A stretch of DNA of 34,418 nt, taken from Kitasatospora sp. MBT63 (GTDB taxonomy: Bacteria > Actinomycetota > Actinomycetes > Streptomycetales > Streptomycetaceae). Below are positions 14,901 through 22,204 of this stretch, one piece after another. Every line of letters starts with the position of its first letter. Position 1 is the first letter of the stretch. The stretch covers positions 1-34,418 of the forward strand of contig NZ_JAIZ01000170.1 in assembly GCF_000710465.2 (NCBI RefSeq). Direction: 5' to 3'. A program made the position numbers and the translations under genes. The notes beneath the pieces are model-generated. The model did not search any database. It was not told the origin of the DNA and was given only the letters and a program-made list of their open reading frames with translations.

Positions 14901-14922
14901 TTGTCCATCCCCCTAGACTCTG
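14901..14922 (+). promoter_or_regulatory. Operator-like inverted motif, copy 6
   Basis: The site reads TTGTCCA-TCCCCC-TAGACTC, with its right edge 29 nt upstream of the GTG start at 14952. The TAGACT within it could also act as a -10 element (TTGCTG 16 nt upstream), in which case repressor and polymerase would compete directly. Confidence 0.55.
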
Positions 14923-14951
14923 CGCTGACAGGGCCGGACACAGGAGGAGAC

Positions 14952-15794
14952 GTGGCGGGAGAGACGCAGCGGATCGCCGCCATCAAGGACCCGTTCGCGC
15001 TGTTGCGGGCGGCCACGGTGCGGTTGGCCGAGGCTCAGCAGGAGGTCACCGAGCTGTCGCGGCTCCGGCAGCGGGTGATCTCCGAGCTGCACGACCAGGG
15101 CATGTCGTACGCCCAGATCGCCGCCGAGGCCGGGCTGACCCGGGGCCGGATCCACCAGCTCAAGCAGTCCGCCCCGGCACCCGAGGGCGCGTTCCTCGGG
15201 AACGCCCGGCTGATCATCGCCACCCCGCTCAAGCAGGAGGCCGGCAATTCCCGTCCGGTCCTGGCCGCCGAGGACTTCTCCGCGGCCCAGCGCCTCGGCG
15301 ACCTCGCCCGCTCCTACAAGCTCGACCCGAGCTTCGAGCACGTGCCCATCGGCGGGGAGATCGACCTCAATCGTGAGGACATGATCGTCATCTGCGGCCC
15401 CCGGCTCTCCAGCCACGTCGCCGACGTCCTCGCCCAGGACCCGTCGATCAGCTTCGAACGCGCCGAGGACGGCCCGTGGACGCTCCGCGACCACGAGTCC
15501 GGCATCTCCTACCGCGCAGGCATGGACTCCACCCCGAAGACCAACTCCGACGTCGCCTACTTCGGCCGGCTCCCGCGCCCGGACGGTCAAGGCCTGATCA
15601 TGGTCCTGACCGGGATCCACCCGCAGGGCAGCCTCGGCGTCGTCCACCTGATCGTCAACGATCTCGCCGACCTCTACCGCCAGGTCGGCACCGAGCGGTT
15701 CTCCGTCCTGGTGAACGTGGACTACGACCCGGCGAACAACGAGCCCGTCAACGTCCGTCTGCTGTCGCCGTTCTACCGTCACCAGGCAGACTGA
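14952..15794 (+). CDS. HTH protein (sigma-region-4-like helix-turn-helix), AICE regulator candidate
   Basis: The 280-aa product has an N-terminal helical region (KDPFALLRAATVRLAEAQQEVTEL), then a helix-turn-helix resembling sigma region 4 (VISELHDQGMSYAQIAAEAGLTRGRIHQLKQS, about residues 42-73). A C-terminal domain of about 200 residues is not recognised; it contains VICGPRLSSHVADVLAQDP and LIMVLTGIHPQGSLGVVHLI. The GTG has AGGAGG 5 nt upstream. An in-frame ATG at 14853, also with a good ribosome site, would add 33 residues encoded through operator copy 6, so I prefer the GTG. It is followed after 4 bp by the PP2C-like gene. It may be the protein reading the C-run motif, or be controlled by it. 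Confidence 0.82.
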   Translation: MAGETQRIAAIKDPFALLRAATVRLAEAQQEVTELSRLRQRVISELHDQGMSYAQIAAEAGLTRGRIHQLKQSAPAPEGAFLGNARLIIATPLKQEAGNSRPVLAAEDFSAAQRLGDLARSYKLDPSFEHVPIGGEIDLNREDMIVICGPRLSSHVADVLAQDPSISFERAEDGPWTLRDHESGISYRAGMDSTPKTNSDVAYFGRLPRPDGQGLIMVLTGIHPQGSLGVVHLIVNDLADLYRQVGTERFSVLVNVDYDPANNEPVNVRLLSPFYRHQAD

Positions 15795-15798
15795 GCAC

Positions 15799-16623
15799 GT
15801 GCATCTGGAGATCGCCACCGAGCCCGCCCACCCGCAGCGTCCCAACGAGGACTTCACCGCCGCGAGCCCGACCGCCGTCGTCCTGCTCGACGGCGCCGGC
15901 ACCCCGGCCGGATCCGAGAGCGGCTGCACCCACGGAGTCGCCTGGTACGTCTCCCGACTCGGCGTCAGCCTTCTCGGAGCCGTCACCAACCAGCCGGACC
16001 GCGCGCTGACCGACTGCCTCGCCGATGCCATCGCGCAGACCGCCGAGGTGCACGCCGACACCTGCGACCTGACCCACCCCGGCACCCCGTCGGCAACGGT
16101 CGTCGCGGTGCGACTGGCGGACGAGGCCGTCGAGTACCTGGTCCTGGCCGACTCCACCCTCGTGCTGGAACACACCGACGACCGGGGCCCGGTGGCGGTC
16201 ACCGATGACCGGGAGGCAATGGTCGGGGCGGCTCTGCGCGGAGCCATGGACGTCGAGACCGCCGGCACTGCCGAACACGCCACCGCCCTGCGCGACTACG
16301 TCGAAGCCATGCGAGCCCACCGCAACCAGCCCGAGGGCTTCTGGGTCGCAGCTGCCGACCCCGCTGCGGCGTACGCCTCACTGACCGGCAGCGTGCCCCG
16401 GGCAGCCCTCACCGGGGTGACCCTGCTCAGCGACGGCGCGTCCCGCCTGGTCGACCGCTTCGAACTCGCCGACTGGGCCGAGGCACTGAGGCTGATCCGC
16501 GAACAAGGCCCCGCCGCGCTGATCCGCGAGGTCCGAGCTGCGGAGCTGAGCGACACCGAGGGCCGGCGCTGGCCCCGCGGTAAGACCCACGACGACACCG
16601 CAGTCGTCCGCGTCACGCTGTAA
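15799..16623 (+). CDS. PP2C-like protein phosphatase
   Basis: The 274-aa product resembles bacterial PP2C phosphatases, which remove phosphate from Ser/Thr in an Mn2+-dependent way. Visible motifs are QRPNEDF (motif 1, about residues 14-20), VVLLDGAGT (motif 2, DG), SATVVAVRLADEAVEYLVLADSTLVL (strand pair; the usual GDSR is ADST) and HDDTAVVRV at the C-terminus (motif 11, DDxT). The key metal-binding aspartates appear present, but the atypical motif 8 makes activity less certain. The GTG is 4 bp after the HTH stop with no ribosome site of its own, so it is translationally coupled. Target candidates are the adjacent HTH protein or the GHKL ATPase product (inference). Confidence 0.82.
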   Translation: MHLEIATEPAHPQRPNEDFTAASPTAVVLLDGAGTPAGSESGCTHGVAWYVSRLGVSLLGAVTNQPDRALTDCLADAIAQTAEVHADTCDLTHPGTPSATVVAVRLADEAVEYLVLADSTLVLEHTDDRGPVAVTDDREAMVGAALRGAMDVETAGTAEHATALRDYVEAMRAHRNQPEGFWVAAADPAAAYASLTGSVPRAALTGVTLLSDGASRLVDRFELADWAEALRLIREQGPAALIREVRAAELSDTEGRRWPRGKTHDDTAVVRVTL

Positions 16624-16674
16624 CCCGCGAGCCCCGAAGCCGTACCGGAGTCACTGCCGAATTCCGCTTTACCA

Positions 16675-16708
16675 GGTCAAGGGCGCGCGCCAGCGCGCGC
16701 CGCTGACC
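16675..16708. terminator. Very stable GC hairpin after the PP2C gene
   Basis: GGTCA (16675-16679) pairs with TGACC (16704-16708), and GGCGCGCGC with GCGCGCGCC, around a 2-nt CA at the centre. It lies 51 bp after the PP2C stop and between convergent genes. A transcription terminator is the simplest reading; it could also be a structured replication or transfer site. Confidence 0.6.
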
Positions 16709-16847
16709 CGTCCGCGGCGGCCGACGCCGGGCGTGCGGGCTGGCGCCCGGTCCCGGCGCGACCGCCGGATCGGGACAGCAAGAAAGGATGGCACCGGCGA
16801 CTTCTCGATTCTCCCACCTGCCAGGCGGAGCCCCCACAGGCCATCAC

Positions 16848-17861
16848 TTACTGAGCGGCATCAATGGGGAACGCCTCGATCAGAGCACGAGCGTACGCGG
16901 CAGCAGCAATTGAGGCGTATTGCTGCCAAATGTCATTCTTGTATTGGTCGCAGTAGTCGCAAATACCGCGGATAGCTAAGAATCCGTGCTGGCCGGAGCC
17001 GTCTGCAATTCCAGATGATTCCATCTCGAAGGCCCGGATGTCGAGAGCGTCTCTCAGCTGGTCGCGGATTTGCGGATTTCTCAGAAGGATATTCGCTGAC
17101 CCTATCCTTCCGTAATGGACCTTGGGGTGCCCTGGTTTTCGATCGGAGTCCTGCGGGTGCGTCAATGTTCCACGATACGGAGGCTTTGGAGTATGTATTA
17201 CGTCTGTCGAGTCTGGCGGGCGATCCGCATGGGGTATATTCCGCCCCCGCCGCATGTGCTTCTCCCACGGGTAATGTCCTGAGAGGCGTTCGGCCTCTAA
17301 ATAGTTAACCATTGCGAGCACCGGCGTGGATGGGGGTCTTGACGCGCCGCGAAAGACCGCCCCTTCTGGGCTTAGGCTGACGAGGTCGTACTGGATTATC
17401 CCATAGTGATTAGAGATTACAATATCCCCAAGGCGGACGTGATGTCCCGGCCTTCGGTGGTCAGGGGCTCCCCCTGCGATGCCAACCATGAGTACATCTG
17501 TGATTGACCCGAAGGTTCTTAGCAGGCTAGTCGCGGATATTGCTGCCGCGTTATTCCCTGGTTGCGTTTGTAGGGTAAGGACCACACTGTGATCGCCGGA
17601 TCCATCGCGGGCCGGCATGTGGCCAATTTCATAGATGTTGTGATCGCCTGGCACGTGCATTCTTTGCGGCTGATGAAGCATCGCTTTCGTGGCTGCGAAT
17701 TCCTTTGGCAGCGCTGTGACTATTCCAAATTCTGGCATGCCGATCGTTCCCCATGGCCGGGCATCCCGAGTCTTGACTATGGATTCCTTTGCATCCTCTT
17801 TCGCCATTATTTCACGCTTGAGCATGGCGTGCCACTCGGGTGTCGTTGGAAATATTTCCAA
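16848..17861 (-). CDS. Nucleoside phosphorylase-fold protein (PNP/MTAN-like), cargo
   Basis: The product (up to 337 aa) contains a phosphorylase-superfamily domain. The strand PEFGIVTALPKEFAA (about residues 43-57) is followed by VLMVGIAGGAP (the phosphate/base-binding glycine segment, about 124-134), VRLGDIVIS and AFEMESSGIADG (the ribose-contacting Met-Glu of the family), then RGICDYCD. MTAN/PNP enzymes cleave or phosphorolyse N-glycosidic bonds of purine nucleosides. As accessory proteins they also occur as nucleotide-depleting domains in anti-phage systems. An insert after the third strand is unusual. The start is uncertain: TTG 17861 opens the frame without a ribosome site, ATG 17807 and ATG 17738 (GGGGA upstream) also fit, and the last begins at the domain edge. 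Codon use is more AT-rich than the backbone. Confidence 0.8.
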   Translation of the reverse strand: MEIFPTTPEWHAMLKREIMAKEDAKESIVKTRDARPWGTIGMPEFGIVTALPKEFAATKAMLHQPQRMHVPGDHNIYEIGHMPARDGSGDHSVVLTLQTQPGNNAAAISATSLLRTFGSITDVLMVGIAGGAPDHRRPGHHVRLGDIVISNHYGIIQYDLVSLSPEGAVFRGASRPPSTPVLAMVNYLEAERLSGHYPWEKHMRRGRNIPHADRPPDSTDVIHTPKPPYRGTLTHPQDSDRKPGHPKVHYGRIGSANILLRNPQIRDQLRDALDIRAFEMESSGIADGSGQHGFLAIRGICDYCDQYKNDIWQQYASIAAAAYARALIEAFPIDAAQ

Positions 17862-18249
17862 TGGAAGGCTGTGAGGTGCTGGATCCTGAAACTATCCGTA
17901 CAGTAGAAGTGCGGCCCTGGTGATCACATTCGAGCATCGAGAAATAGAGTTAAATTTCGCCCATGTAACACTTTTTCGCACCATGCCATGGAATTTTGAT
18001 GATCGGCTGTTCAATAGGGACGTGCAACAGGCCTCGGGGCCCTAGCTGGACAGTGGCCGGGCGGATCAGGAGGGATGATCGCTGTGGCAGCGGCTGAGTA
18101 CGAATGCCGTGTGTCGTTCGCATCGGGGCAGGATGCGCCATGGTCGCGCCTGATCGGGTGACACGTAACGGTTGATCAGAGGTGTCAGAGCTCTTTCGGC
18201 ACGAATAGATTTCTCGCTAGGTCCGAGAATGAGCGGCAAACAGAGCCTA

Positions 18250-18283
18250 GAGCCAACCCCGCCGGGGCCGGGGCGGGTGGCTC
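18250..18283. other. GC-rich hairpin
   Basis: GAGCCA (18250-18255) pairs with TGGCTC (18278-18283), and the interior CCCGCC/GGCGGG extends the stem with a small bulge and a GC-only loop. It sits 37 bp from the larger structured element. Confidence 0.55.
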
Positions 18284-18319
18284 CACGGCTTTACCCACCT
18301 GTCGGGACCGGGACCCGCA

Positions 18320-18414
18320 CCGAGCAAGACCGGGGGGCCACTCGGCCAAATTGCGGTCAGGCCCAGAAGCCCTGACCGAGTCGCAGCAGCTTACGGCCCC
18401 CCGATCATGCTCGG
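18320..18414. other. 95-nt multi-stem structured element (candidate sso/clt or ncRNA)
   Basis: Four nested stems can be read directly: CCGAGCA/TGCTCGG (18320-18326 with 18408-18414), CGGGGGGCC/GGCCCCCCG (18331-18339 with 18395-18403), ACTC/GAGT (18340-18343 with 18378-18381) and GGTCAGG/CCTGACC (18355-18361 with 18371-18377). The unpaired parts lie on alternate sides, as in single-strand origins of rolling-circle plasmids or a compact ncRNA. It encodes no protein. An AICE that replicates by rolling circle needs a lagging-strand origin, and this is the best-looking candidate in the element (inference). Confidence 0.5.
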
Positions 18415-18492
18415 ACCCAGACCAGGCAGGACACCGGCCAAAGCCGCTCCGCCACCCGCGGCGCACCGTCCACGCTTCAGGCAGCCAGGGGC

Positions 18493-19299
18493 CTATTGGG
18501 GCTCGAGACCGGGGGCGTCCCTGAACTGTGCTCCGGACGGGCCAGCGAACCATGCCCAGAGCATCGCTCTGGCGTATCCGTGTTGCGGAGTACCCGTCGT
18601 CCGGAACGGCCCGCCGGGAATAGGAACCCATCTGTCTTCAGGCCAGGTAAGGGCGGAGATGCGGAGACGTGCAGACCATGTGTAGCGCTTCCTTTGCGCC
18701 AAGGCGACGATCTTGATGGAAAAGACCTCGGATGGTGCGAGTACAATCATATTGTTTTCGAAATATGGCTTCTCTTCGATCGCCTCAGGCCCGTCGCCAA
18801 AAGTGATCTGTCGAGGGCGTGGCAAGTCTTGGTCGAGATCGACCGCGACGGCAGTGACGCGGGCGGCCCCGCCTCCGGGGTAGCGGACGGAGACGATCGA
18901 TTCAGGCTCTCCATCGACGCTTTTCTCAATATCGATATCCGTGATCTGAATTGGCTCGTCGGAAATATTTTGCAATTCAAGTAGAATTGTACTGCGCCTG
19001 ACGTCGTATGGGCTGAATTGCGCAAACCAGTTATAGAGCTCGAGGTAGGGTGGATCTCCCGCAGGTCCCGGGGCTCCTCTGCTGACCGACTCCGGAACTG
19101 GCTGACCTAGAAAGCCAGAACTTCCAAGCGCAATCTCCCAGTCCTGTGGGACCTGGCGACGTGACTTCACTTGCAGCAGTGCATTATTTGCCCTGCGCCT
19201 TTTTCGGGCGAGGCTGGCGATGAATACGCCAATTGCAAGGAGTGCAAGCCCGCCGATCACGTTGGTTGTGAGGTCGCTAAAGAAGGAGCCGAAGTCCAC
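18493..19299 (-). CDS. Membrane-anchored protein of unknown function, cargo operon
   Basis: The 268-aa product has one N-terminal membrane helix (VIGGLALLAIGVFIASLA, about residues 14-31) followed by a basic stop-transfer (RKRRRA) and a soluble domain of about 230 residues. The positive-inside rule favours the soluble domain being cytoplasmic. It is rich in predicted strands (TILLELQNISDEPIQITDIDI, VVALAQRKRYTWSARLRI) and suggests an Ig/beta-sandwich-like fold. The start is GTG 19299 because AAGGGA lies 6 nt upstream; a longer TTG frame to 19335 has none. It follows the ImmA gene by 36 bp on the same strand. Codon use is AT-richer than the backbone. I do not recognise the family. An effector at the membrane controlled by the upstream protease is one possibility. 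Confidence 0.75.
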   Translation of the reverse strand: MDFGSFFSDLTTNVIGGLALLAIGVFIASLARKRRRANNALLQVKSRRQVPQDWEIALGSSGFLGQPVPESVSRGAPGPAGDPPYLELYNWFAQFSPYDVRRSTILLELQNISDEPIQITDIDIEKSVDGEPESIVSVRYPGGGAARVTAVAVDLDQDLPRPRQITFGDGPEAIEEKPYFENNMIVLAPSEVFSIKIVALAQRKRYTWSARLRISALTWPEDRWVPIPGGPFRTTGTPQHGYARAMLWAWFAGPSGAQFRDAPGLEPQ

Positions 19300-19335
19300 G
19301 CGAAGTCCCTTAGCGGTCGTTTCGAGGCGGGTCAA

Positions 19336-20466
19336 TCAGCGGACAAGGCTTAGATGTCCGGACACGGGTGGCGCTGCTTGGCCGCCTCCCGGAAGGGCTG
19401 AGATGGCTAGGCCAAAAACCAGGGAATCCAAATCCTTTGGGTTTTCGCACAGGCTTGCAGCTATCGCTTTTGCAGACCATCCATCCTCGCGTGCAATTCG
19501 AAAGAGCTCGGAGAGGAGCCTTGATCCTTCCGGCGTAATGCCGCCGGGCTCGGATGACCTGAATCCTCGCTGTGACAGGTCGATCATCCACTGCCGGCGA
19601 GTCCATTCAGTGATGAACTCTAGCTGGTAGAGGCGTTCGACCATGGCGACTGCCGAAACTTTCCAATAGGACTTCAACTTGAAGATGTCATCAAGTCGAA
19701 GCTTCCCGACGACCTGGGCGTGGAGTTCATCGGCGGGGACTAGGAAGCTGGCGGCGAATTCATGCGCCTCCTGCTCGATTTGTCGCGAAAGATTCTTCCT
19801 CTCGCCTTTGTGGAGAATGATGTGGCCAAGCTCGTGGGCCAGGTCGAACCGCATTCTCTCTGCCGACTTTGAGGTGTTCAGAAATACGAACGGGCGACCC
19901 TCAAAGCTGAACTCGAATGCATCCACATCTCGATCATCGATCGGGAGTGAGAATACCCTCACGCCTTTTCGTTCGAGAAGTGTGACCATATTTTTGATTG
20001 GCCGGTGGTGTAGGCCCCAGATGGATCTGAGTTGTTCTGCAGCAAGTGCTGGAGGTAGGTCAGAGCTCTCTGAAAGGTCAGGTAGGTCGACCGCTGGAGT
20101 TCCGTAGTGCTTGTCGATCCACGCGGCAAGTTCGATTGCGAGTGAACTGATTGCCAATACCCGTGTGATCTGGCGCGAGCTTACTGAAGAGAGGGCGCGA
20201 AAACTGACCCCAGACTCATCAATCAAGGGCGCATCGTCCGCCAGGAAGAATTCGGGTGGAACGTCAAGCGCGGCAGAGATCTGTGCCAGCGGAGGGGAAT
20301 CAACGTCGCCGGACTCCCATGCCGTAACAGTTCTGCGTGTGACGCCACACATTTGGGCCAGGCCCTGCTTGGTCAGGGCCCGGCGCTCCCGTGCAAGAGT
20401 CAAACGCGAAGGGTTGAAGGACCTAAAGTCATGCTGGTCGAGTGACCATCGGGTCTTCTCCGTCAT
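19336..20466 (-). CDS. XRE-type HTH plus ImmA/IrrE (M78) metalloprotease
   Basis: The 376-aa product joins an N-terminal Cro/C1-type HTH (LTLARERRALTKQGLAQMCG, VTRRTVTAWESGDVD; about residues 22-56) to an ImmA/IrrE-type zinc peptidase. The active site is FDLAHELGHIILH (HExxH, about 207-219), with the third ligand Glu expected in EQEAHEFAASFLVP. ImmA proteases release mobile elements from repression or cleave antitoxins, and related HTH-fused forms occur in toxin-antitoxin and phage-defence loci. The final ~100 residues are an unrecognised helical tail. The ATG has GAGG 6 nt upstream and lies 38 bp inside the previous gene, so the pair is translationally coupled. Its natural target is likely to be encoded alongside it. 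Confidence 0.9.
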   Translation of the reverse strand: MTEKTRWSLDQHDFRSFNPSRLTLARERRALTKQGLAQMCGVTRRTVTAWESGDVDSPPLAQISAALDVPPEFFLADDAPLIDESGVSFRALSSVSSRQITRVLAISSLAIELAAWIDKHYGTPAVDLPDLSESSDLPPALAAEQLRSIWGLHHRPIKNMVTLLERKGVRVFSLPIDDRDVDAFEFSFEGRPFVFLNTSKSAERMRFDLAHELGHIILHKGERKNLSRQIEQEAHEFAASFLVPADELHAQVVGKLRLDDIFKLKSYWKVSAVAMVERLYQLEFITEWTRRQWMIDLSQRGFRSSEPGGITPEGSRLLSELFRIAREDGWSAKAIAASLCENPKDLDSLVFGLAISALPGGGQAAPPVSGHLSLVR

Positions 20467-21148
20467 CGTCGTCCTCGTTGCGTTCGATCGGTGCTACCGC
20501 ACCAGTTACTGGTACGGGGGGAATCAGGATGCGTTCGATCCAGTCCCCTACAAGCCCATCGTCCCCTACCTGAACGGGAAGGGACAGCTCGACCCGGACC
20601 ATATCGTCCTCGGGGTGAAGCACGAGGAACCAGGTCGAGCAGGCCTCGTCGGCTGGAAGGCCGTCAAGAGCTCGCGGTAGCTCCAGGTCTAGGGCGAGCT
20701 GACCGAATACCGCGTTGCGCCGCACGCGTTCCTTGGTCTTGGGGCCGCGTCTCCGGGTCAGTTTCGGATCTCGCGCACCGTCGATCCCCGTGTAGCTGTC
20801 GCCGGAGACGACCGCAAACGCTAGCTGGCGCTCGGAGGAGTACGCGGTCTCGTAGTTGCCCGTGGAGCCGATGCGCCACCCTCTCCGCAGCTTCAGCAGC
20901 TGGCGGCGCAGTCCGGCGAGTGTCTCCGCCCACATCGTGATGCCAGCGAAGTTGCGGGGGTAGTACGGGCTGGACACACGACCCCGGGCGTCGTCGCCAG
21001 CGATGACGGCGCGATGGATCTTGTCGACGGACAGGCCCATCGTGGCCAGTCGTGCATCTGCTTGCTCAGGTGGAACGATCTTGCTGCGTCGAGCAGGGAC
21101 CTGCTCAGGCTGCTGGGCCACGGTGCCTCCGGAGAGCGACTTCCTCAT
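20429..21148 (-). CDS. Unknown 239-aa protein coupled to the ImmA-type protease
   Basis: No known domain is recognised. The N-terminus is basic and polar, the middle contains TMWAETLAGLRRQLLKLRRGWRIG and a strand-rich part (RQLAFAVVSGDSYTGID), then a basic patch (DPKLTRRRGPKTKERVRRN) that could bind nucleic acid. A beta-rich stretch follows (STWFLVLHPEDDMVRVELSLPV), then an acidic tail (ERNEDDDDGEDP). The start ATG 21148 is chosen for GAGG at 6-nt spacing; upstream in-frame starts have none. Its 3' end overlaps the protease gene by 38 bp. Being first in the operon and coupled to a regulatory protease, it could be the substrate, an antitoxin or a sensor; the sequence does not decide this. Confidence 0.78.
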   Translation of the reverse strand: MRKSLSGGTVAQQPEQVPARRSKIVPPEQADARLATMGLSVDKIHRAVIAGDDARGRVSSPYYPRNFAGITMWAETLAGLRRQLLKLRRGWRIGSTGNYETAYSSERQLAFAVVSGDSYTGIDGARDPKLTRRRGPKTKERVRRNAVFGQLALDLELPRALDGLPADEACSTWFLVLHPEDDMVRVELSLPVQVGDDGLVGDWIERILIPPVPVTGAVAPIERNEDDDDGEDPMVTRPA

Positions 21149-21548
21149 ACGGTACCTCATCTGAGGGGAAAAAAGAGGAAGATCGGGTCGACGGTGGCGC
21201 TCGCTGGCGGTGTGCTCGTTGACCAGCCAACAACACGCCACCGACATGGCTTCGTGGGTGCACCTCAGGTTGTGCCGGCTTGATCTCCAGTGGCGCAGGC
21301 GGATCTTGGTGCGAATTGTGGCGCGAGAGCGTGCGGTAGCCCGTGCGCTGGGCGCGAGCGCCACCGATCCGGCGTGACATCGATGGGTGGTTGCCTGCGC
21401 AGTTCAAGGCCAGGCCTTCGGGGTGCGGGGAGTCCGTCCCCTGTACAGCAACTGGGTACAGCAACCGCAGCACCCGCATGGGACCAACAGGGGCGAGTCG
21501 TGGCCGTCTGGCTAGGCCACGGAGACCCCGGCGAACGTCCCGCCGGTA
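21149..21548. other. Non-coding region between cargo operon and attR
   Basis: This 400-bp stretch should hold the promoter of the minus-strand cargo operon and the right arm of attP. A run GAGGGGAAAAAAGAGG lies just upstream of the 21148 start. An imperfect hairpin (GGCGGTGT with ACACGCC, about 21214-21245) and the arm-type repeat pair are the only structures I see. No supported gene is present. Confidence 0.6.
21443..21464 (+). repeat. Right arm-type integrase-binding site pair (candidate)
   Basis: GTACAGCAA occurs at 21443-21451 and again at 21456-21464, 13 bp start to start. It is 85 bp before attR, in the same orientation and with the same spacing as the left pair (7030-7051). On the excised circle the two pairs would flank the att core. 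Confidence 0.6.
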
Positions 21549-21596
<48 letters not shown>

Positions 21597-21739
21597 CGAC
21601 TGTTCTCGAGTTGGCTCGGGAATGGTTGGCGAGATCCCGTCTGGTCCATGTGGCCAGGCGGGATTTCTGCTTTGTATGGGCCGGTGGAGGCGGAGAGCAT
21701 GCCGGGACCGCCGTGGGGCCGGGTGGACAACGGTGGCTG

Positions 21740-22159
21740 ATGGTGGGGATCTTCGGGACGCGGTCGGACTGCTTGTCAGTGGCCCGGTGGTGGGCGGCCG
21801 TTCGGGACCAGGTCGGCCGGTGTGGAGTCTTCACTGACGCCTTCGGCGGGGTAGCTCGACCGAGGTTTCCGGCCGCTGGTGGTGTGCCGCCAGCCGTCGT
21901 CCCGGCCCGCCAGGCCGCCCTTGCCGATGCGGTACGGATCGAGGTTCACCCGCTCGGCGACGCCGAGGACGCCTGCCGGCAGTACGACGAGGACGGTTAC
22001 GAAGTCACGGACCGGCTCCGGGAGTTCCTTACTGCCTGGGGCGGGCTCACGGTCACCTGGAAGTGGCGGGGGAGCGGCGAGGTGCTCACCACCTCGGTCG
22101 AGCCGACCCCGGAGTCCACCCGTGCGACGCCGCGGAACCTGGGCATCTTCGGCTCGTGA
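21740..22159 (+). CDS. Small unknown protein next to attR
   Basis: The 139-aa reading frame has the third-position G/C bias of a real gene, especially over its second half. It begins MVGIFGTRSDCLSVARWWAA and ends NLGIFGS. It contains LREFLTAWGGLTVTWKWRGSGEV, suggesting a small alpha/beta protein, but no family is recognised. The ribosome site is weak (GGTGG before the ATG), and the frame stays open upstream to attR without a better start. It sits between attR and an integrase remnant, so it may be a leftover of an earlier element rather than a chromosomal gene. Confidence 0.5.
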   Translation: MVGIFGTRSDCLSVARWWAAVRDQVGRCGVFTDAFGGVARPRFPAAGGVPPAVVPARQAALADAVRIEVHPLGDAEDACRQYDEDGYEVTDRLREFLTAWGGLTVTWKWRGSGEVLTTSVEPTPESTRATPRNLGIFGS

Positions 22160-22204
22160 CAACCCGGGCGGCACGCCCTGAGGTGACGCATGACGTAGGA
22201 CTGG

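Larger units (their letters stand above)
17862..18492. other. 630-bp non-coding region in the cargo
   Basis: No convincing gene is seen in either strand; short ORFs here lack ribosome sites and normal codon bias. The left half is AT-richer. The right half (about 18250-18414) is GC-rich and strongly self-complementary (see the two structured entries). Confidence 0.65.

Noticed and set aside
10589..14922. C-run motif copies as a CRISPR array or replication iterons
   Set aside because: The copies are spread over 4.3 kb at gene starts, not evenly spaced, and have no unique spacers or tandem layout.
14853..14951. Longer start (ATG 14853) for the HTH protein
   Set aside because: It has a good ribosome site, but the extra 33 residues run through operator copy 6 and look non-conserved. 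GTG 14952 with AGGAGG is preferred, though the ATG remains possible.
17950..18141. 63-aa minus-strand ORF in the cargo gap
   Set aside because: It has no ribosome site and no codon bias, and the composition does not look like a protein of this genome.
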